A DNA stretch of 64,000 bases, taken from contig NZ_QVFV01000002.1 of assembly GCF_004212215.1 (NCBI RefSeq), positions 784,911 to 848,910 of the forward strand, given 5' to 3'. Positions within the stretch are counted from its first letter, which is position 1, and each line of letters begins with the position of its first letter. A program made the translations under genes and the position numbers. Shown piece after piece: positions 52,852 to 62,828 of this stretch. Under the pieces are notes generated by a model. That model searched no databases. It saw only the letters and a list, made by a program, of their open reading frames with translations, and was not told the DNA's origin. This stretch comes from Leptolyngbya iicbica LK. Its GTDB lineage: Bacteria > Cyanobacteriota > Cyanobacteriia > Phormidesmidales > Phormidesmidaceae.

Positions 52852-55041
52852 ATGGGGAGATTTAAACTAGAGTTCTATGGCAATTACGTTGTGGTCACTG
52901 CGGTTTCTGTGCTTCCTCTGAATTCTCAAGTTTTGCCTGGGCATAACCAGGAAACCTATCAACGGTTGCAGGCAGCCGTACAGGCGATTCCTCCGCACCA
53001 GATTTGGTTGGCAACGTGTGACAATTTGCCGTTGCAGCGCCAGTTGGCCGCCACGTTAGAAGAAAGCTTGCAGCATCGACATCCGACAGCCGCGACCCAG
53101 CGATTGTTTGATATTGAGCAACCCAACTTGGTGCAGCAGCTCCACGGCTGGCTACCGCCAGCGCTGACCGATCGCCCACCCGTGCTCCAGGTACTGGGCA
53201 TCGAACAATTGACGCACTGTGGGTCGGACACGCAATATCAATTTCTGCGATCGCTGCACCAGCTCAGGCCCATCTGGCCACAGTTGAACATCAGCCTACT
53301 GTTGTGGCTCCCCCGTCCCTGGCTCAAGCAAATTCGGCGAGAGGTGCCGCATTTGGGGCACACCGTGTTTGAGTTTCTGGGTGAGCCTACACCAATTTCG
53401 ACGATCGCCCAGCAGCCGAACTTTCAGGTCGCGTTTTCTGCTGTGCGCGATTGGCAGTTTTGGGAATCATCCACTGCTGACAGCCCTCCGGCTGAAGCCA
53501 GCCATACACCTGGTGCAGATTCGCCAGAGGTTACCTCCGATCTCGCAGATGAGCCGCCCTCAGAGGCCAAAGCATCAGAAGCGACAGCCGCCCCTTTGCC
53601 GACCATTTCGGCCTCTCTGTGGCACCAGCTCCAAGATGATTTGAGTGACTTTGAAGCATCCCCTAGCCCTCACCTACGCCCCCAAGAAGAGGATGTAGTT
53701 CCCATCATCGATCCAGATGTGGATAGCTCCCCCGAATCTTCACTCGCAGCAGCCCCCACAGAAGACGAGGCGGATGTCGCGTCCCACTCAGCTCAGCAGA
53801 CCTGGGCTCAAGTTTGGGCAGAAGAGGCGGCAGTGCCCTGGGCGGTGCCGTCAACCTTAGTTGAAGCGCCACCGGCAAAGTCGCCATCCTCTGAATGGGC
53901 GATCGCCTTAGAGCTGCGCGATCGCGTCCAGGCAGGCGACCATAGCGAGGCGACCTTAGAGACAGCTATCCAGGCTTACGAGTCCCTACAACCCGAGCAC
54001 TCCAACACGCCCCAACGTACCGAAGCCTTGAATGATTTGGGCAGTCTTTACTGGTTATGGGCCCAGCAAGCGACCACCGGAGAAACCTATTTTCAGCGGC
54101 TGACCCATAGCTGCGAACTCTATGAAATGGCGTTGACACCCATTAGTCCGCACACTGCCCCCGGTGTGTTGAACCGCTTGCACAGCAATTTAGGCAGCGT
54201 TTACAGTTTGCTGGCCGTTCATCAACAGCCCGCGCAGTATTTAGGCAAAGCGGTGCGCGCCTTTCATCGGGCGTTGCAATATTCTCCCGTCGAGTCGATG
54301 CCCGAGGAATATGTGACGTTACAGACCCATTTGGGCACCGCCTATTGGAGTCTGGCGCAGCAAACCCAAGAGGCAACCCATTTACATCGGGCGATCGCGG
54401 CTTATCAAGAAGCGCTACAGCACTCGCAACCGCAGCCTGAACCGCAACTCTATGCGCAGCTGCAAAATAATTTAGGCATCGCACTGTGGAGTTTGGCCCG
54501 TCATGAACGGCCCGTGTTCTTGCTGGAGCAGGCGATCGGAGCCTACCGTACCGCCCTGGCATATCGCACCAGGGAAGCCGACCCCGCAGGGTTTGCCGCC
54601 ACTCAAAACAATCTCGGTACCGCCTACTGGGATTTAGGCAGTCACTGCGAAGCATCATCCACGGCCCAGCAACAGGCTTGGCGACAGGCCATTTTCGCCT
54701 ACGAGGCCGCGATCGCCGCCGCTGAACCGACGGCCCAAACTGCGCTCAGTTTTGATCTGTGGGCCGCCCACCACAGCGTCGGGGTGGTGTATGACCAATT
54801 GGCCATTACCCTAGCGCCCGACACAACTGTCCAGGCCCCATTGTTAACCCAAGCCACTCAGCATTACGTCACGGCCCTGATGGGTTGGCAAGCGATCGCC
54901 GCCGCCTCTGCCGGGACCGCCTTGCAAGCCTTAGTGCGCAATTTACAGCTCCAGGCCAGGTTTCTGGGCATTGAGCAACAGCAGCGATCGCTGAGCCAAA
55001 TTCCCGCCGACTGGCTACCCGAGATTTGGCGCAAACTGTAA
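52852..55041 (+). CDS. TPR-repeat protein with degenerate N-terminal NTPase-like domain
   Basis: A 729-residue protein from ATG 52852 (GTG one codon earlier is possible). The first 200 residues resemble a P-loop-like fold of cyanobacterial TPR proteins (VLQVLGIEQLTHCGSD, LLLWLPRPWLKQIRREVPHLGHTVFEFLGEPTP), but no Walker A is visible, so it should not bind ATP. A disordered Asp/Glu/Ser/Pro-rich linker (about 200-340) follows, then TPR-like helices (about 350-700): NLGSVYSLLAV, LGTAYWSLAQQTQ, NNLGIALWSLARHERP, NNLGTAYWDLGSH. It probably works as a scaffold for protein-protein contacts. Partners are unknown. Confidence 0.75.
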   Translation: MGRFKLEFYGNYVVVTAVSVLPLNSQVLPGHNQETYQRLQAAVQAIPPHQIWLATCDNLPLQRQLAATLEESLQHRHPTAATQRLFDIEQPNLVQQLHGWLPPALTDRPPVLQVLGIEQLTHCGSDTQYQFLRSLHQLRPIWPQLNISLLLWLPRPWLKQIRREVPHLGHTVFEFLGEPTPISTIAQQPNFQVAFSAVRDWQFWESSTADSPPAEASHTPGADSPEVTSDLADEPPSEAKASEATAAPLPTISASLWHQLQDDLSDFEASPSPHLRPQEEDVVPIIDPDVDSSPESSLAAAPTEDEADVASHSAQQTWAQVWAEEAAVPWAVPSTLVEAPPAKSPSSEWAIALELRDRVQAGDHSEATLETAIQAYESLQPEHSNTPQRTEALNDLGSLYWLWAQQATTGETYFQRLTHSCELYEMALTPISPHTAPGVLNRLHSNLGSVYSLLAVHQQPAQYLGKAVRAFHRALQYSPVESMPEEYVTLQTHLGTAYWSLAQQTQEATHLHRAIAAYQEALQHSQPQPEPQLYAQLQNNLGIALWSLARHERPVFLLEQAIGAYRTALAYRTREADPAGFAATQNNLGTAYWDLGSHCEASSTAQQQAWRQAIFAYEAAIAAAEPTAQTALSFDLWAAHHSVGVVYDQLAITLAPDTTVQAPLLTQATQHYVTALMGWQAIAAASAGTALQALVRNLQLQARFLGIEQQQRSLSQIPADWLPEIWRKL

Positions 55042-55289
55042 CCCGGCAGCCGTAGCAGACCGCCGTAGCAGACAGCCATGGTCCAAGGCAGTTTGGCCCA
55101 GGAAATAGTAGCTCCAGTAGTTAAGCGTTGCCGGACATCGCCCTTAGCCGTTCCGAGGCAGCGCAACTCACAGTAGATGGTTCCCAGTAGGAGACAAGAA
55201 CGCACTTTAAATTCTTGCCTTGCGCTCCTTTATCCGATATTTTCCACTGTGACATGTAGTACATAAAACACATCTACCTGAGGCTCCGC

Positions 55290-55679
55290 GTGTTAAAACA
55301 CATTACTTTGCCTGATAACGTCTTGCCGCCCGTGGCACCTTATTCTCACGCTGTCCGAGCGGGGGATTTTTTATTTGTGACGGGTCAACTGCCCGAAGAC
55401 CCCAAATCTGGTGCAGTTCAGAAACTGGCGATCGCCGATCAAACCCACCAGGTGATGGAAAATCTGAAGCGCGTCTTAGACCATGCCCAAACAGGATTTG
55501 ACCGAGTAGTCATGGCTCGCGTTTTCGTCACCGACTTTCGGTATTACGACACAGTAAATGAGATTTACGCCAGCTATTTTGATCAACAGAAATTGCCAAG
55601 CCGCACGACGGTAGGCGTCACCGCTCTCGCCGGATATGGCGACATTGAAATTGATCTGATTGTCTATTGCGGTAGCTAA
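55290..55679 (+). CDS. ridA: RidA/YjgF family enamine/imine deaminase
   Basis: A 129-residue protein starting at GTG 55290. The trimeric Rid fold is marked by PDNVLPPVAPYSHAVRAGDFLFVTGQLPED, the HQVMENLKRVLDHAQTGFDRVVMARVFVTD region, and the C-terminal LPSRTTVGVTALAGYGDIEIDLIVYC. The Arg in SRTTV and the Glu in IEIDL are active-site residues of RidA proper, which hydrolyses reactive 2-aminoacrylate-type enamines made by PLP enzymes. The hairpin after it belongs mainly to the convergent htpG gene. The assignment to RidA subfamily is strong. Confidence 0.92.
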   Translation: MLKHITLPDNVLPPVAPYSHAVRAGDFLFVTGQLPEDPKSGAVQKLAIADQTHQVMENLKRVLDHAQTGFDRVVMARVFVTDFRYYDTVNEIYASYFDQQKLPSRTTVGVTALAGYGDIEIDLIVYCGS

Positions 55680-55720
55680 CAACCTCGCCTGTGAGTAGTG
55701 ACCATCAGGTCAGGCCCATA

Positions 55721-55754
55721 AAAAATGCTGCTTCCAATTGGAGGCAGCATTCAA
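55721..55754 (-). terminator. Rho-independent terminator of htpG
   Basis: On the minus strand a 12-bp stem (AATGCTGCCTCC with GGAAGCAGCATT, one wobble) is followed by TTTTT. It lies about 45 bp after the htpG stop. Its complementary strand could also act at the ridA end, with a weaker tail. Confidence 0.8.
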
Positions 55755-55798
55755 AACGTGGGTAGTGTATTGGCGATCGCCAATCAACTCACACTCAT

Positions 55799-57784
55799 TT
55801 AGTTTTCGGTTAACTGAGTCAGCAGCTTGCTCGATCGCTCCACAAACGATTTCATGCCATTGGCGTCAAAGCCTTTTTGGGCCATCAGCGCCAAGTCATA
55901 GACATGCTGACAAATCAGATTCGCCATATCGCCAGCGGGAGAACTGCTGCCATCCGCTTGCACAATGGTGCTTTGCTTCAGCTTCGACAGATTTTTGATT
56001 AGGGGATGCGCTGTATTCACCAGCAGCACATGCTCTTCTGGAAACTCTGCATTGGTTTGCTGCATCATCGCCATCATCTCTTGCATCCGTCGCGTCTGCT
56101 CCGGCAACAGCACCATCGCTGGCGGCGTATCAGGACTTTCGGTCTTTAAGGCTTCAGTACGCACATCCAACTTGGGCAAATTGAGCGCCGTTTCAAACAG
56201 ACTCTTGATTTCCTCGTCACGAGTCTGGTTGGTATTCGGGTCAACAATTTCGCTCTCTTTATCTTTATCGAGTAGCGCGTCATCTAGCTCCGCATCCACC
56301 CGCGAGAACTTCACATCGCTGTATTGCTGCTCCAAGAAGGTGACGAAATGCTGGTCGATAAACGTATCGAGGAACAACACCTCCAACCCTTGGGACTGGT
56401 GCAGCGCGATGTAAGTCGCCTGAGACGCTTCATCCGTGGCGTAGAACACGCGATTTTCGTGCCGCTCTTTATTGCGCTCCAGGTAATCCTTGAGGTTGGT
56501 GTAGTAGTAGCCGTTCGCGTCGGTCGGCACTTTCTGGTCATCCACTTCTGACCAGGCATCCCCTGCGTCGGTTTGCACTTCGACCTTGGCCGCCTCTTCA
56601 CCTTGCTCGTCACCCAGCTTGGCCGTCGTGCGGAAGATGATGAAGTCCTCGACCTGTTGCTTGAACTTGTCATCGTTCATCGCGCCGAACTTGATGAAGG
56701 TGCCCAGGTCTTGCCAGGACGAGATGTACTTCGCCAGGTCAGTGCGGTAGAGTCCCTTTAAGCTGTCGCCAACTTTGCGGGCGATGTATTCAGAGATTTT
56801 GCGGACAGTGCGATCGTTCTGCAAAAAGCTCCGCGACACGTTGAGGGGAATGTCCGGGCTATCGATGACGCCGCGCAACGGCATCAAGAACCGGGGAATC
56901 ACCTCTTCGCAGTTGTCACTGACAAATACCTGATTGCAGAACAGTTTGATGTTGCTCTTGGTGACGTCAATGTCAGGCTTCAGCTTGGGGAAGTAGAGAA
57001 TCCCATTTACATCAAAGGGATAGTCCGTCTTGAGGTGCACCCACAGCAGCGGATCTTCCTGGAAAGGATAGAGGTAGCGATAAAACTCCAGATATTCCTC
57101 ATCGCTGAGGCTATTCAAAGACTGTTTCCAAGGCGCTTCATGCTTGTTGATGACCTCGTCGTCCAACTTGATAGGGACGGGCAAAAAGTCACAGTAGGTC
57201 TTGACTAACTGGCGAATGCGCGACGGTTCCAGGTATTCCTGCTCGTCTTCCAGCAGGTGCAGGGTCACAGTCGTCCCCACGGTCGATCGCTCCGAGGGGG
57301 ATAACTCAAACTCCGTCGTGCCATCGCAGCGCCAATGCACGGCTTCGGCTCCTTCCTGATAGGAGAGGGTGTCGATCTCCACCTCGCTCGACACCATAAA
57401 CGACGAATAGAAGCCTAAGCCAAAGTGGCCGATGATGTTGGCGTCACCGCTTTCTTTGAACTTAGTGACAAATTCCTCGGCACTGGAGAAGGCCACCTGG
57501 TTGATGTATTTTTTGACCTCTTCAGCAGTCATGCCGAGCCCCGTATCCGAAATGCTCAGGGTCTTAGCTTCTTTATCAACCTTGATGGAAATCTCGGGTT
57601 CGCTGGCCTCACCTGCATATTGGCCCGATCGCGATAACAGAGACAGCTTTTGAATCGCATCAACCCCGTTAGAAATCAGTTCCCGTAAGAAGATTTCATG
57701 GTCTGAATACAGCCACTTCTTGATGATGGGGAAAATATTTTCAGTATGGATACTGATGTTGCCTTTTTCCAGAATCGTCGCCAT
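55799..57784 (-). CDS. htpG: Hsp90 chaperone HtpG
   Basis: A 661-residue cytosolic chaperone. The GHKL ATPase domain opens with ISIHTENIFPIIKKWLYSDHEIFLRELISNGVDAIQKL and has SISDTGLGMTAEEVKKYIN and GHFGLGFYSSFMV; the middle domain has PFDVNGILYFP and the C-terminal region ends with dimerisation helices (VYDLALMAQKGFDANGMKSFVERSSKLLTQL). The length is standard for cyanobacterial HtpG. It protects phycobilisome and tetrapyrrole enzymes in heat and light stress. It follows the terminator at 55721-55754. Confidence 0.96.
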   Translation of the reverse strand: MATILEKGNISIHTENIFPIIKKWLYSDHEIFLRELISNGVDAIQKLSLLSRSGQYAGEASEPEISIKVDKEAKTLSISDTGLGMTAEEVKKYINQVAFSSAEEFVTKFKESGDANIIGHFGLGFYSSFMVSSEVEIDTLSYQEGAEAVHWRCDGTTEFELSPSERSTVGTTVTLHLLEDEQEYLEPSRIRQLVKTYCDFLPVPIKLDDEVINKHEAPWKQSLNSLSDEEYLEFYRYLYPFQEDPLLWVHLKTDYPFDVNGILYFPKLKPDIDVTKSNIKLFCNQVFVSDNCEEVIPRFLMPLRGVIDSPDIPLNVSRSFLQNDRTVRKISEYIARKVGDSLKGLYRTDLAKYISSWQDLGTFIKFGAMNDDKFKQQVEDFIIFRTTAKLGDEQGEEAAKVEVQTDAGDAWSEVDDQKVPTDANGYYYTNLKDYLERNKERHENRVFYATDEASQATYIALHQSQGLEVLFLDTFIDQHFVTFLEQQYSDVKFSRVDAELDDALLDKDKESEIVDPNTNQTRDEEIKSLFETALNLPKLDVRTEALKTESPDTPPAMVLLPEQTRRMQEMMAMMQQTNAEFPEEHVLLVNTAHPLIKNLSKLKQSTIVQADGSSSPAGDMANLICQHVYDLALMAQKGFDANGMKSFVERSSKLLTQLTEN

Positions 57785-57939
57785 AGTAGGTGACCCACGC
57801 TATTTCTACACTGCTTATTGGGCTCGATTTTCGGCGGCGATCGCCCCTTTCATCAAGGGCAAAACTGCTCCTGATGGGGTACGGGTTCCCGAATGCGGGC
57901 GGGGGTGGATGGGTATGAGGGTGACAGGGGTGAACACGG

Positions 57940-58014
57940 GTAGGGGCGAGGCATTCTCGCGATACCGTTTCTGGTAATTTCCGAAAAGTCACACCGAGAA
58001 TGCCTCGCCCCTAC
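57940..58014. repeat. 20-bp perfect inverted repeat between valS and htpG
   Basis: GTAGGGGCGAGGCATTCTCG (57940-57959) and its exact complement CGAGAATGCCTCGCCCCTAC (57995-58014) surround a 35-nt spacer. It is close to the valS stop, on the valS downstream side. There is no coding content. It looks like a MITE-like or REP-like cyanobacterial element. Confidence 0.75.
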
Positions 58015-58039
58015 GGAATGGGACAACCACCGGAAATGA

Positions 58040-61000
58040 TTACAGGCGTTCGAGGCGCGATCGCAGAATGTCGGCCTGGGTTTCTGCCTCCGCGAGGGCA
58101 TCCCGAGCCCCCTGCACCACGTCCTCAGGCGCCTTGTTCACGAAGCCCGGATTGCCCAAGCGACCATTCAGAGACTTGATCTCTCCCTCAACTTTGCCCA
58201 GATCTTTCTCAATCTTGGCTCGCAGGGCATCCACATCCACCAAACCGGTTAAAGGAATAAGCACCTGAACGGTGCCGACCACACCTGCAAACAGTTTGGT
58301 GTCAGGGGCCGTCGCGGGTTCGGCAATAGATTCGGGTGTCGGTTCGGCCTGTTGCTCGGCGAGATCGGCAACTTCTTGCGCGACGGGTTTGGCGGTGGTG
58401 GTCGGGGTAGCAGTCTGGCGATCGATCCAATCTTTCGCTTCACCGACAATCTCTTGCCGCCATTGGTTCAGCCGTGACCAAGTTTGCTGGCGCTTGGGGG
58501 CGTACAGCAGATTTTGGTTGACGAACCAAGCGGTGTAGCCCACGCCGATCAGCTTCAGGAGTCCTCCGACCAGCAAAATGCTGTCTAGCGTGCGGAGGAC
58601 AGCAGAGAGAATTTGCAGAGCCAGAAACAAGGCAAAGAGCAAGGCCAAAGTGGTTGCGGGGCGGCGGAAGTCGCTGAAGAACCTTTGTAAGTAGGTCAAC
58701 GGCTCCTCTAGCAGCGGCCGCATAGTGACCCAAAAGTCCACAACTTCGGCTTTAATGCCCTCTAAACTGCCCGCTGCCGATTCCCCCGAGATCGCCGGTC
58801 GGGGTTGAGCCGCCGCAGATTTCGAGGCAGGCTGGGAAGCTATTGTGGCCGCCGCCTCGGTATCGCTGCGAATGGTGAGCGTTTCAACTCGACCGATCGC
58901 TTCAATATAATTCCGCCCGGCTTGCAAAATTTGTCGCTCTTTGGGATTCGCCGATTGCAAGATCGTCTCAATGCGGGCACTGGGCTTGATGCCAGCCTCT
59001 GCTCGCAAATTACGAATCGTGCGTAAGGTGCCGATCAGCAGGTCAAAGTCTTCCTCTAACTGGGGATTGATAGCGCTGGGATAGACCGTCGGGAAAGCCT
59101 GCACCGAGAGAAACTGATCGTCGCCAACTTGGTTGAGGGTGTGCCAAATTTCCTCGGTAATGTGCGGCATAAAGGGATGGAGCGATCGCAAAATCCCATC
59201 CAGCACAAACGCGAGCGTCTGCTGCGCCGTCTTTTTAGAAACGCCATCCTCGCCTTGCAAGCGCGGCTTCACTAGCTCAATGTACCAGTCGCAAAAGTCG
59301 CCCCAGATGAAATCGTAGAGTTCCTTCGCGGCTTCCCCAAAACCGTACTTATCCATATAATCGTGGACCCGCTGCAGCACACCGTTGTAGCGCGACAGAA
59401 TCCACAAATCAGCCAGTTCCAGATTTTGGGCATCAGGTTCTCCCAACTGCTCCGGGGTCTGTCCGCCCAGATTCATCATCACGAAGCGGGCAGCATTCCA
59501 CAGTTTGTTGGTGAAGTTACGGGACGCTTCCACCGAAACCGACTCGTCAGTTTTACGGTCATATTCCAGGCGAATGTCTTGTCCGGCCCCAGCCACCTCA
59601 CGAATCAGGGTGTAGCGCAGCGCATCGGTGCCGTACTTATTGATCAGCACCAGCGGGTCGATGCCGTTGCCCTTGGATTTGGACATTTTCTGGTTGTTTT
59701 CATCCCGCACCAGTCCGTGAATGTACACCGTCTCGAAGGGCATGGTGTCGGTGAAATACCCCGCCATCATCGTCATCCGGGCCACCCAGAAAAAGATGAT
59801 GTCGAAACCCGTCACCAAGGTGCTCGTCGGGTAGTAAGTCTGGAAATCCTTGGCCGTTTCATCAGGCCAGCCCATGGTAGAAAAGGGCCACAAGCCGGAG
59901 GAGAACCAGGTGTCGAGCACATCAGGATCCTGTTCGAGCACCACGTCGGCTCCGAATTCAGCGATCGCCTTTTCCTGTGCTTCCGCCTCATTCGCCGCCA
60001 CCACAAACGGCGTATTGTCGCGAATTTCGCCATCGGTTTCGCTCACGGCATACCAGGCAGGAATCTGATGTCCCCACCACAGTTGCCGCGAGATACACCA
60101 ATCCCGCAGGCTGACGAGCCAATCGCGATACACCTTCGTCCATCGCTCGGGGACAAAGTGCGGAGAATTGTGGTTGTCCAGCGCATCCAACGCTTTATCC
60201 GCCAAAGGCTTGATTTTGACGAACCACTGGGTCGACAGCAACGGCTCCACAGGCACCTTGCCGCGATCGCTATAGGGCACCGTATGCTGATAATCCTCAA
60301 TTTTGACGAGGAAGCCCTCTTCCTCCAATTGTTTGACAACGCCTTTGCGAGCTTCAAAGCGATCCAGCCCTTCAAACGGCCCCGCTTCCGAGTTCATCGT
60401 GCCGTCCTTGTTCATGACGGTGATCATGGGCAAGTCATGGCGCTGCCCCATGGCGAAGTCGTTCGGGTCGTGGGCCGGCGTCACCTTGACACAGCCCGTA
60501 CCAAATTCCTTGTCTACATAAGCATCCGCGATGATCGGAATCTCGCGCCCCACAATCGGCAGAGTCAAGGTTTTGCCCACGAGATCGGTGTAGCGATCGT
60601 CTTCCGGATTCACCGCCACCGCCGTATCACCCAGCATGGTTTCCGGGCGCGTAGTCGCCACTTCCAAATAACCAGACCCATCCGTCAGCGGATAGCGAAA
60701 ATGCCAGAGATGACCATTTACCTCGGTCGGTTCCACTTCCAGATCAGAGACGGCGGACTGGCTCGACGGACACCAGTTCACCATATAATTGCCGCGATAA
60801 ATCAGCCCTTCTTCGTAGAGCTTGGTAAAGGCCGTCAGCACCGCGTCTGACAAGCCATCGTCCATGGTGAAGCGCTCGCGGCTCCAGTCCACTGACACGC
60901 CCAACTTCCGCAATTGCCCGACAATGGTACCGCCCGACTCTTCTTTCCACTGCCAAGCCCGTTCCAAAAATTGGTCGCGGCCCACATCTTCCAAGGTTTT

Positions 61001-61315
61001 ACCGTTGGCCTTGATCTGCTTCTCAAGAATGGTTTGGACGGCAATGCTGGCGTGATCGGTACCAGGCAGCCAGAGGGTATTCTTGCCCAACATTCGTTGG
61101 TAACGCACTAAAGTGTCGATCAGCGCGTTTTCAAACGCATGGCCCATGTGCAGGCTACCCGTCACATTGGGCGGCGGAATGACGACACAAAAGGGCTCCC
61201 CCGGATGATCGGGGTCAGCCTTGAAGACGTGCCGGGCTTCCCAGACTTGCTGCCACTTTTCTTCAGTAATGGAGGGATCGTATTGGCTGGAGAGGGTGGG
61301 AATAGTAGCCGTCAT
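58040..61315 (-). CDS. valS: Valyl-tRNA synthetase with CAAD membrane insertion
   Basis: A 1091-residue class Ia synthetase. HIGH appears as [10 protein letters not shown] near residue 55 and KMSKS as [10 protein letters not shown]; the Rossmann and editing domains follow in the usual order. An extra block is present at about 828-1005, absent from ordinary ValRS: a soluble linker, two hydrophobic spans at about 884-907 and 911-932, and a basic and Thr/Pro-rich region. This is the CAAD domain, described for a few cyanobacterial synthetases as a thylakoid anchor. The usual C-terminal coiled coil ([23 protein letters not shown]) follows. The enzyme therefore charges tRNA-Val at membranes, if the CAAD works as described. 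Confidence 0.95.
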   Translation of the reverse strand: MTATIPTLSSQYDPSITEEKWQQVWEARHVFKADPDHPGEPFCVVIPPPNVTGSLHMGHAFENALIDTLVRYQRMLGKNTLWLPGTDHASIAVQTILEKQIKANGKTLEDVGRDQFLERAWQWKEESGGTIVGQLRKLGVSVDWSRERFTMDDGLSDAVLTAFTKLYEEGLIYRGNYMVNWCPSSQSAVSDLEVEPTEVNGHLWHFRYPLTDGSGYLEVATTRPETMLGDTAVAVNPEDDRYTDLVGKTLTLPIVGREIPIIADAYVDKEFGTGCVKVTPAHDPNDFAMGQRHDLPMITVMNKDGTMNSEAGPFEGLDRFEARKGVVKQLEEEGFLVKIEDYQHTVPYSDRGKVPVEPLLSTQWFVKIKPLADKALDALDNHNSPHFVPERWTKVYRDWLVSLRDWCISRQLWWGHQIPAWYAVSETDGEIRDNTPFVVAANEAEAQEKAIAEFGADVVLEQDPDVLDTWFSSGLWPFSTMGWPDETAKDFQTYYPTSTLVTGFDIIFFWVARMTMMAGYFTDTMPFETVYIHGLVRDENNQKMSKSKGNGIDPLVLINKYGTDALRYTLIREVAGAGQDIRLEYDRKTDESVSVEASRNFTNKLWNAARFVMMNLGGQTPEQLGEPDAQNLELADLWILSRYNGVLQRVHDYMDKYGFGEAAKELYDFIWGDFCDWYIELVKPRLQGEDGVSKKTAQQTLAFVLDGILRSLHPFMPHITEEIWHTLNQVGDDQFLSVQAFPTVYPSAINPQLEEDFDLLIGTLRTIRNLRAEAGIKPSARIETILQSANPKERQILQAGRNYIEAIGRVETLTIRSDTEAAATIASQPASKSAAAQPRPAISGESAAGSLEGIKAEVVDFWVTMRPLLEEPLTYLQRFFSDFRRPATTLALLFALFLALQILSAVLRTLDSILLVGGLLKLIGVGYTAWFVNQNLLYAPKRQQTWSRLNQWRQEIVGEAKDWIDRQTATPTTTAKPVAQEVADLAEQQAEPTPESIAEPATAPDTKLFAGVVGTVQVLIPLTGLVDVDALRAKIEKDLGKVEGEIKSLNGRLGNPGFVNKAPEDVVQGARDALAEAETQADILRSRLERL

Positions 61316-61577
61316 GGCGTCGAGTTCTCGTTCTGGGCAGTGTTTTACCTCATGATTTTGCCATGAGGGTTATGCAGATGCTAATCGCTCTGGGGGAATT
61401 TGTGAGGAAATTTGGGTTTTAGCCTACCCTTGCGAGAAATTTCGGCCTCCTGCAACAAGCCAGCCATAGTACATCTAGTCTTAAGCAAGTTCGCAAGAAC
61501 CCTTTGAGATAATCTGTACAAAAGAAGCGTAATTCATGGGGCCTTTAATCGTGAGCCTTCTTTCAAAAAGAAGCGCA

Positions 61578-62504
61578 TCATAGCTCACTTAAACCCAGAG
61601 CATCTTCGAGATAATAGCCCACCGATTCATCATCCAGCTTTACTGCATAATCATGCTCGGCCTTGTACGTGTTTTGAAGTTCTATTCTTAATGCTTTGAG
61701 AACTCGCTCTGATTCCAGGGCCTTGAGAACTCGTTTCTTATTCGTGCAGGCTCGCTCATGACTTCTTTTCTCTAAATCACCACCAAAAACGGCTCTTGGC
61801 GATAGCAAATATAAGTTTTCAGCATCTTCTTCACTGACGCCATCTTCGTCGAGTAATGCAACATCAAAGACTTCAATAAATCTGGGTCCACTGCCTTTTT
61901 GCGTAATCACCCGATAAAGCTTCCAAATCAGTCCGTTCGTCGTCACTGCCCATTCAGTACCCAAACCAATAGCGTATCCGGCAGCTTGATCTATGACATT
62001 TGGCCCTAAGTTAGACTTGGTATTTTTACATTCAATCACCAAAAAGACTTTGTCATTCTCATGTAAAACAATGTCTGCTGATTTTCCCAAAGTCCTATGC
62101 TCAAGCCTAATATTTTCCTTTGAATCATAGCCAAGGGCATGGACTAAAGCATCGCGACACCACACACGAATTTCTTCTTCAGAACTTCTTCTTCCAGCAA
62201 TTTCAGCCAGTCTAGGATGAAGTTTTTTGAATTCTTTCTGGATATGTTCAATCGTATCCTGACGAATCTCAAATTTCGTGCGTCTACGCTTTTTCTTTTC
62301 TTCTACCTCGGAAGCTGCCTCTTGCTCTGCATTCTCCATCAAGGCAGTTTCTAACGGCGTTGGCTCAATCAACTCGGGAGTGAAAATAGACTTACATTTC
62401 GAGCATCGGACAGGTTTGCCGAGACGATCCTTGTGTTTCACAGATACTTTAAATCTTGCTCCACATTCATCACATGCGGTGGTGCCAATATATTGTTCAG
62501 CCAT
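61578..62504 (-). CDS. Stand-alone protein with zinc ribbon and type I restriction R-subunit N-terminal nuclease fold
   Basis: A 308-residue protein. A CxxC...CxxC zinc ribbon (C11, C14, C34, C37) opens the chain, followed by a basic linker (KKKRRRTKFEIRQ) and an HSDR_N domain at about 80-230. The nuclease residues of the PD-(D/E)xK type are in place: D144 in SADIVLH, E158 and K160 in LVIECKN, and the Q173-x3-Y177 motif in DQAAGYA seen in type I R subunits. No helicase, specificity or methylase gene is adjacent, so it is not a usual type I system. Its base composition is more AT-rich than its neighbours. It could cut DNA with a partner, be a defence or repair factor, or have lost activity. 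Confidence 0.78.
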   Translation of the reverse strand: MAEQYIGTTACDECGARFKVSVKHKDRLGKPVRCSKCKSIFTPELIEPTPLETALMENAEQEAASEVEEKKKRRRTKFEIRQDTIEHIQKEFKKLHPRLAEIAGRRSSEEEIRVWCRDALVHALGYDSKENIRLEHRTLGKSADIVLHENDKVFLVIECKNTKSNLGPNVIDQAAGYAIGLGTEWAVTTNGLIWKLYRVITQKGSGPRFIEVFDVALLDEDGVSEEDAENLYLLSPRAVFGGDLEKRSHERACTNKKRVLKALESERVLKALRIELQNTYKAEHDYAVKLDDESVGYYLEDALGLSEL

Positions 62505-62828
62505 GTTTATTGCTCCGGACAGTGAGGCGTTGCTTGTTGTGGATATCGGCTATCCCTGGATTCGCATGTAATCTAAGTCTTGGCAAAGCCCAATTACGGA
62601 CAGCCTCAACCACCATCTTGCCCACCTATACTCACGGAATCACGGCTTCGGAACTCACGGAATCACGGCTTCGGAGCATAAAGAACGACTGGCAATGGTT
62701 CTTGCTCGCCGATATCGATATCCGTACAGAATTCACTGTGTTAATGAGTTGTCAGGCATTTATCAATACACTCCACCATTCCTCTAAACTGGAAGTTTCC
62801 CGATAGCGTGGCAGATGAAGGTTGTCTT
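62505..62828. other. 324-bp interval with a 23-bp tandem duplication
   Basis: Between the nuclease-like gene and the GT2 gene. It holds a tandem duplication at 62631-62675 (CTCACGGAATCACGGCTTCG unit). The rest shows nothing further; both divergent promoters should lie here. Confidence 0.6.
62631..62675. repeat. 23-bp tandem duplication
   Basis: Two copies of CTCACGGAATCACGGCTTCG plus GAA/GA (62631-62653 and 62654-62675) follow each other directly. Within the unit, CACGGAAT and CACGGCTT are short near-repeats. The origin appears to be replication slippage. Confidence 0.75.

Noticed and set aside
59363..60850. A 495-codon plus-strand frame opposite valS
   Set aside because: It is the antisense of the highly conserved ValRS body. 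The product is rich in His, Arg and Gln with no family character.
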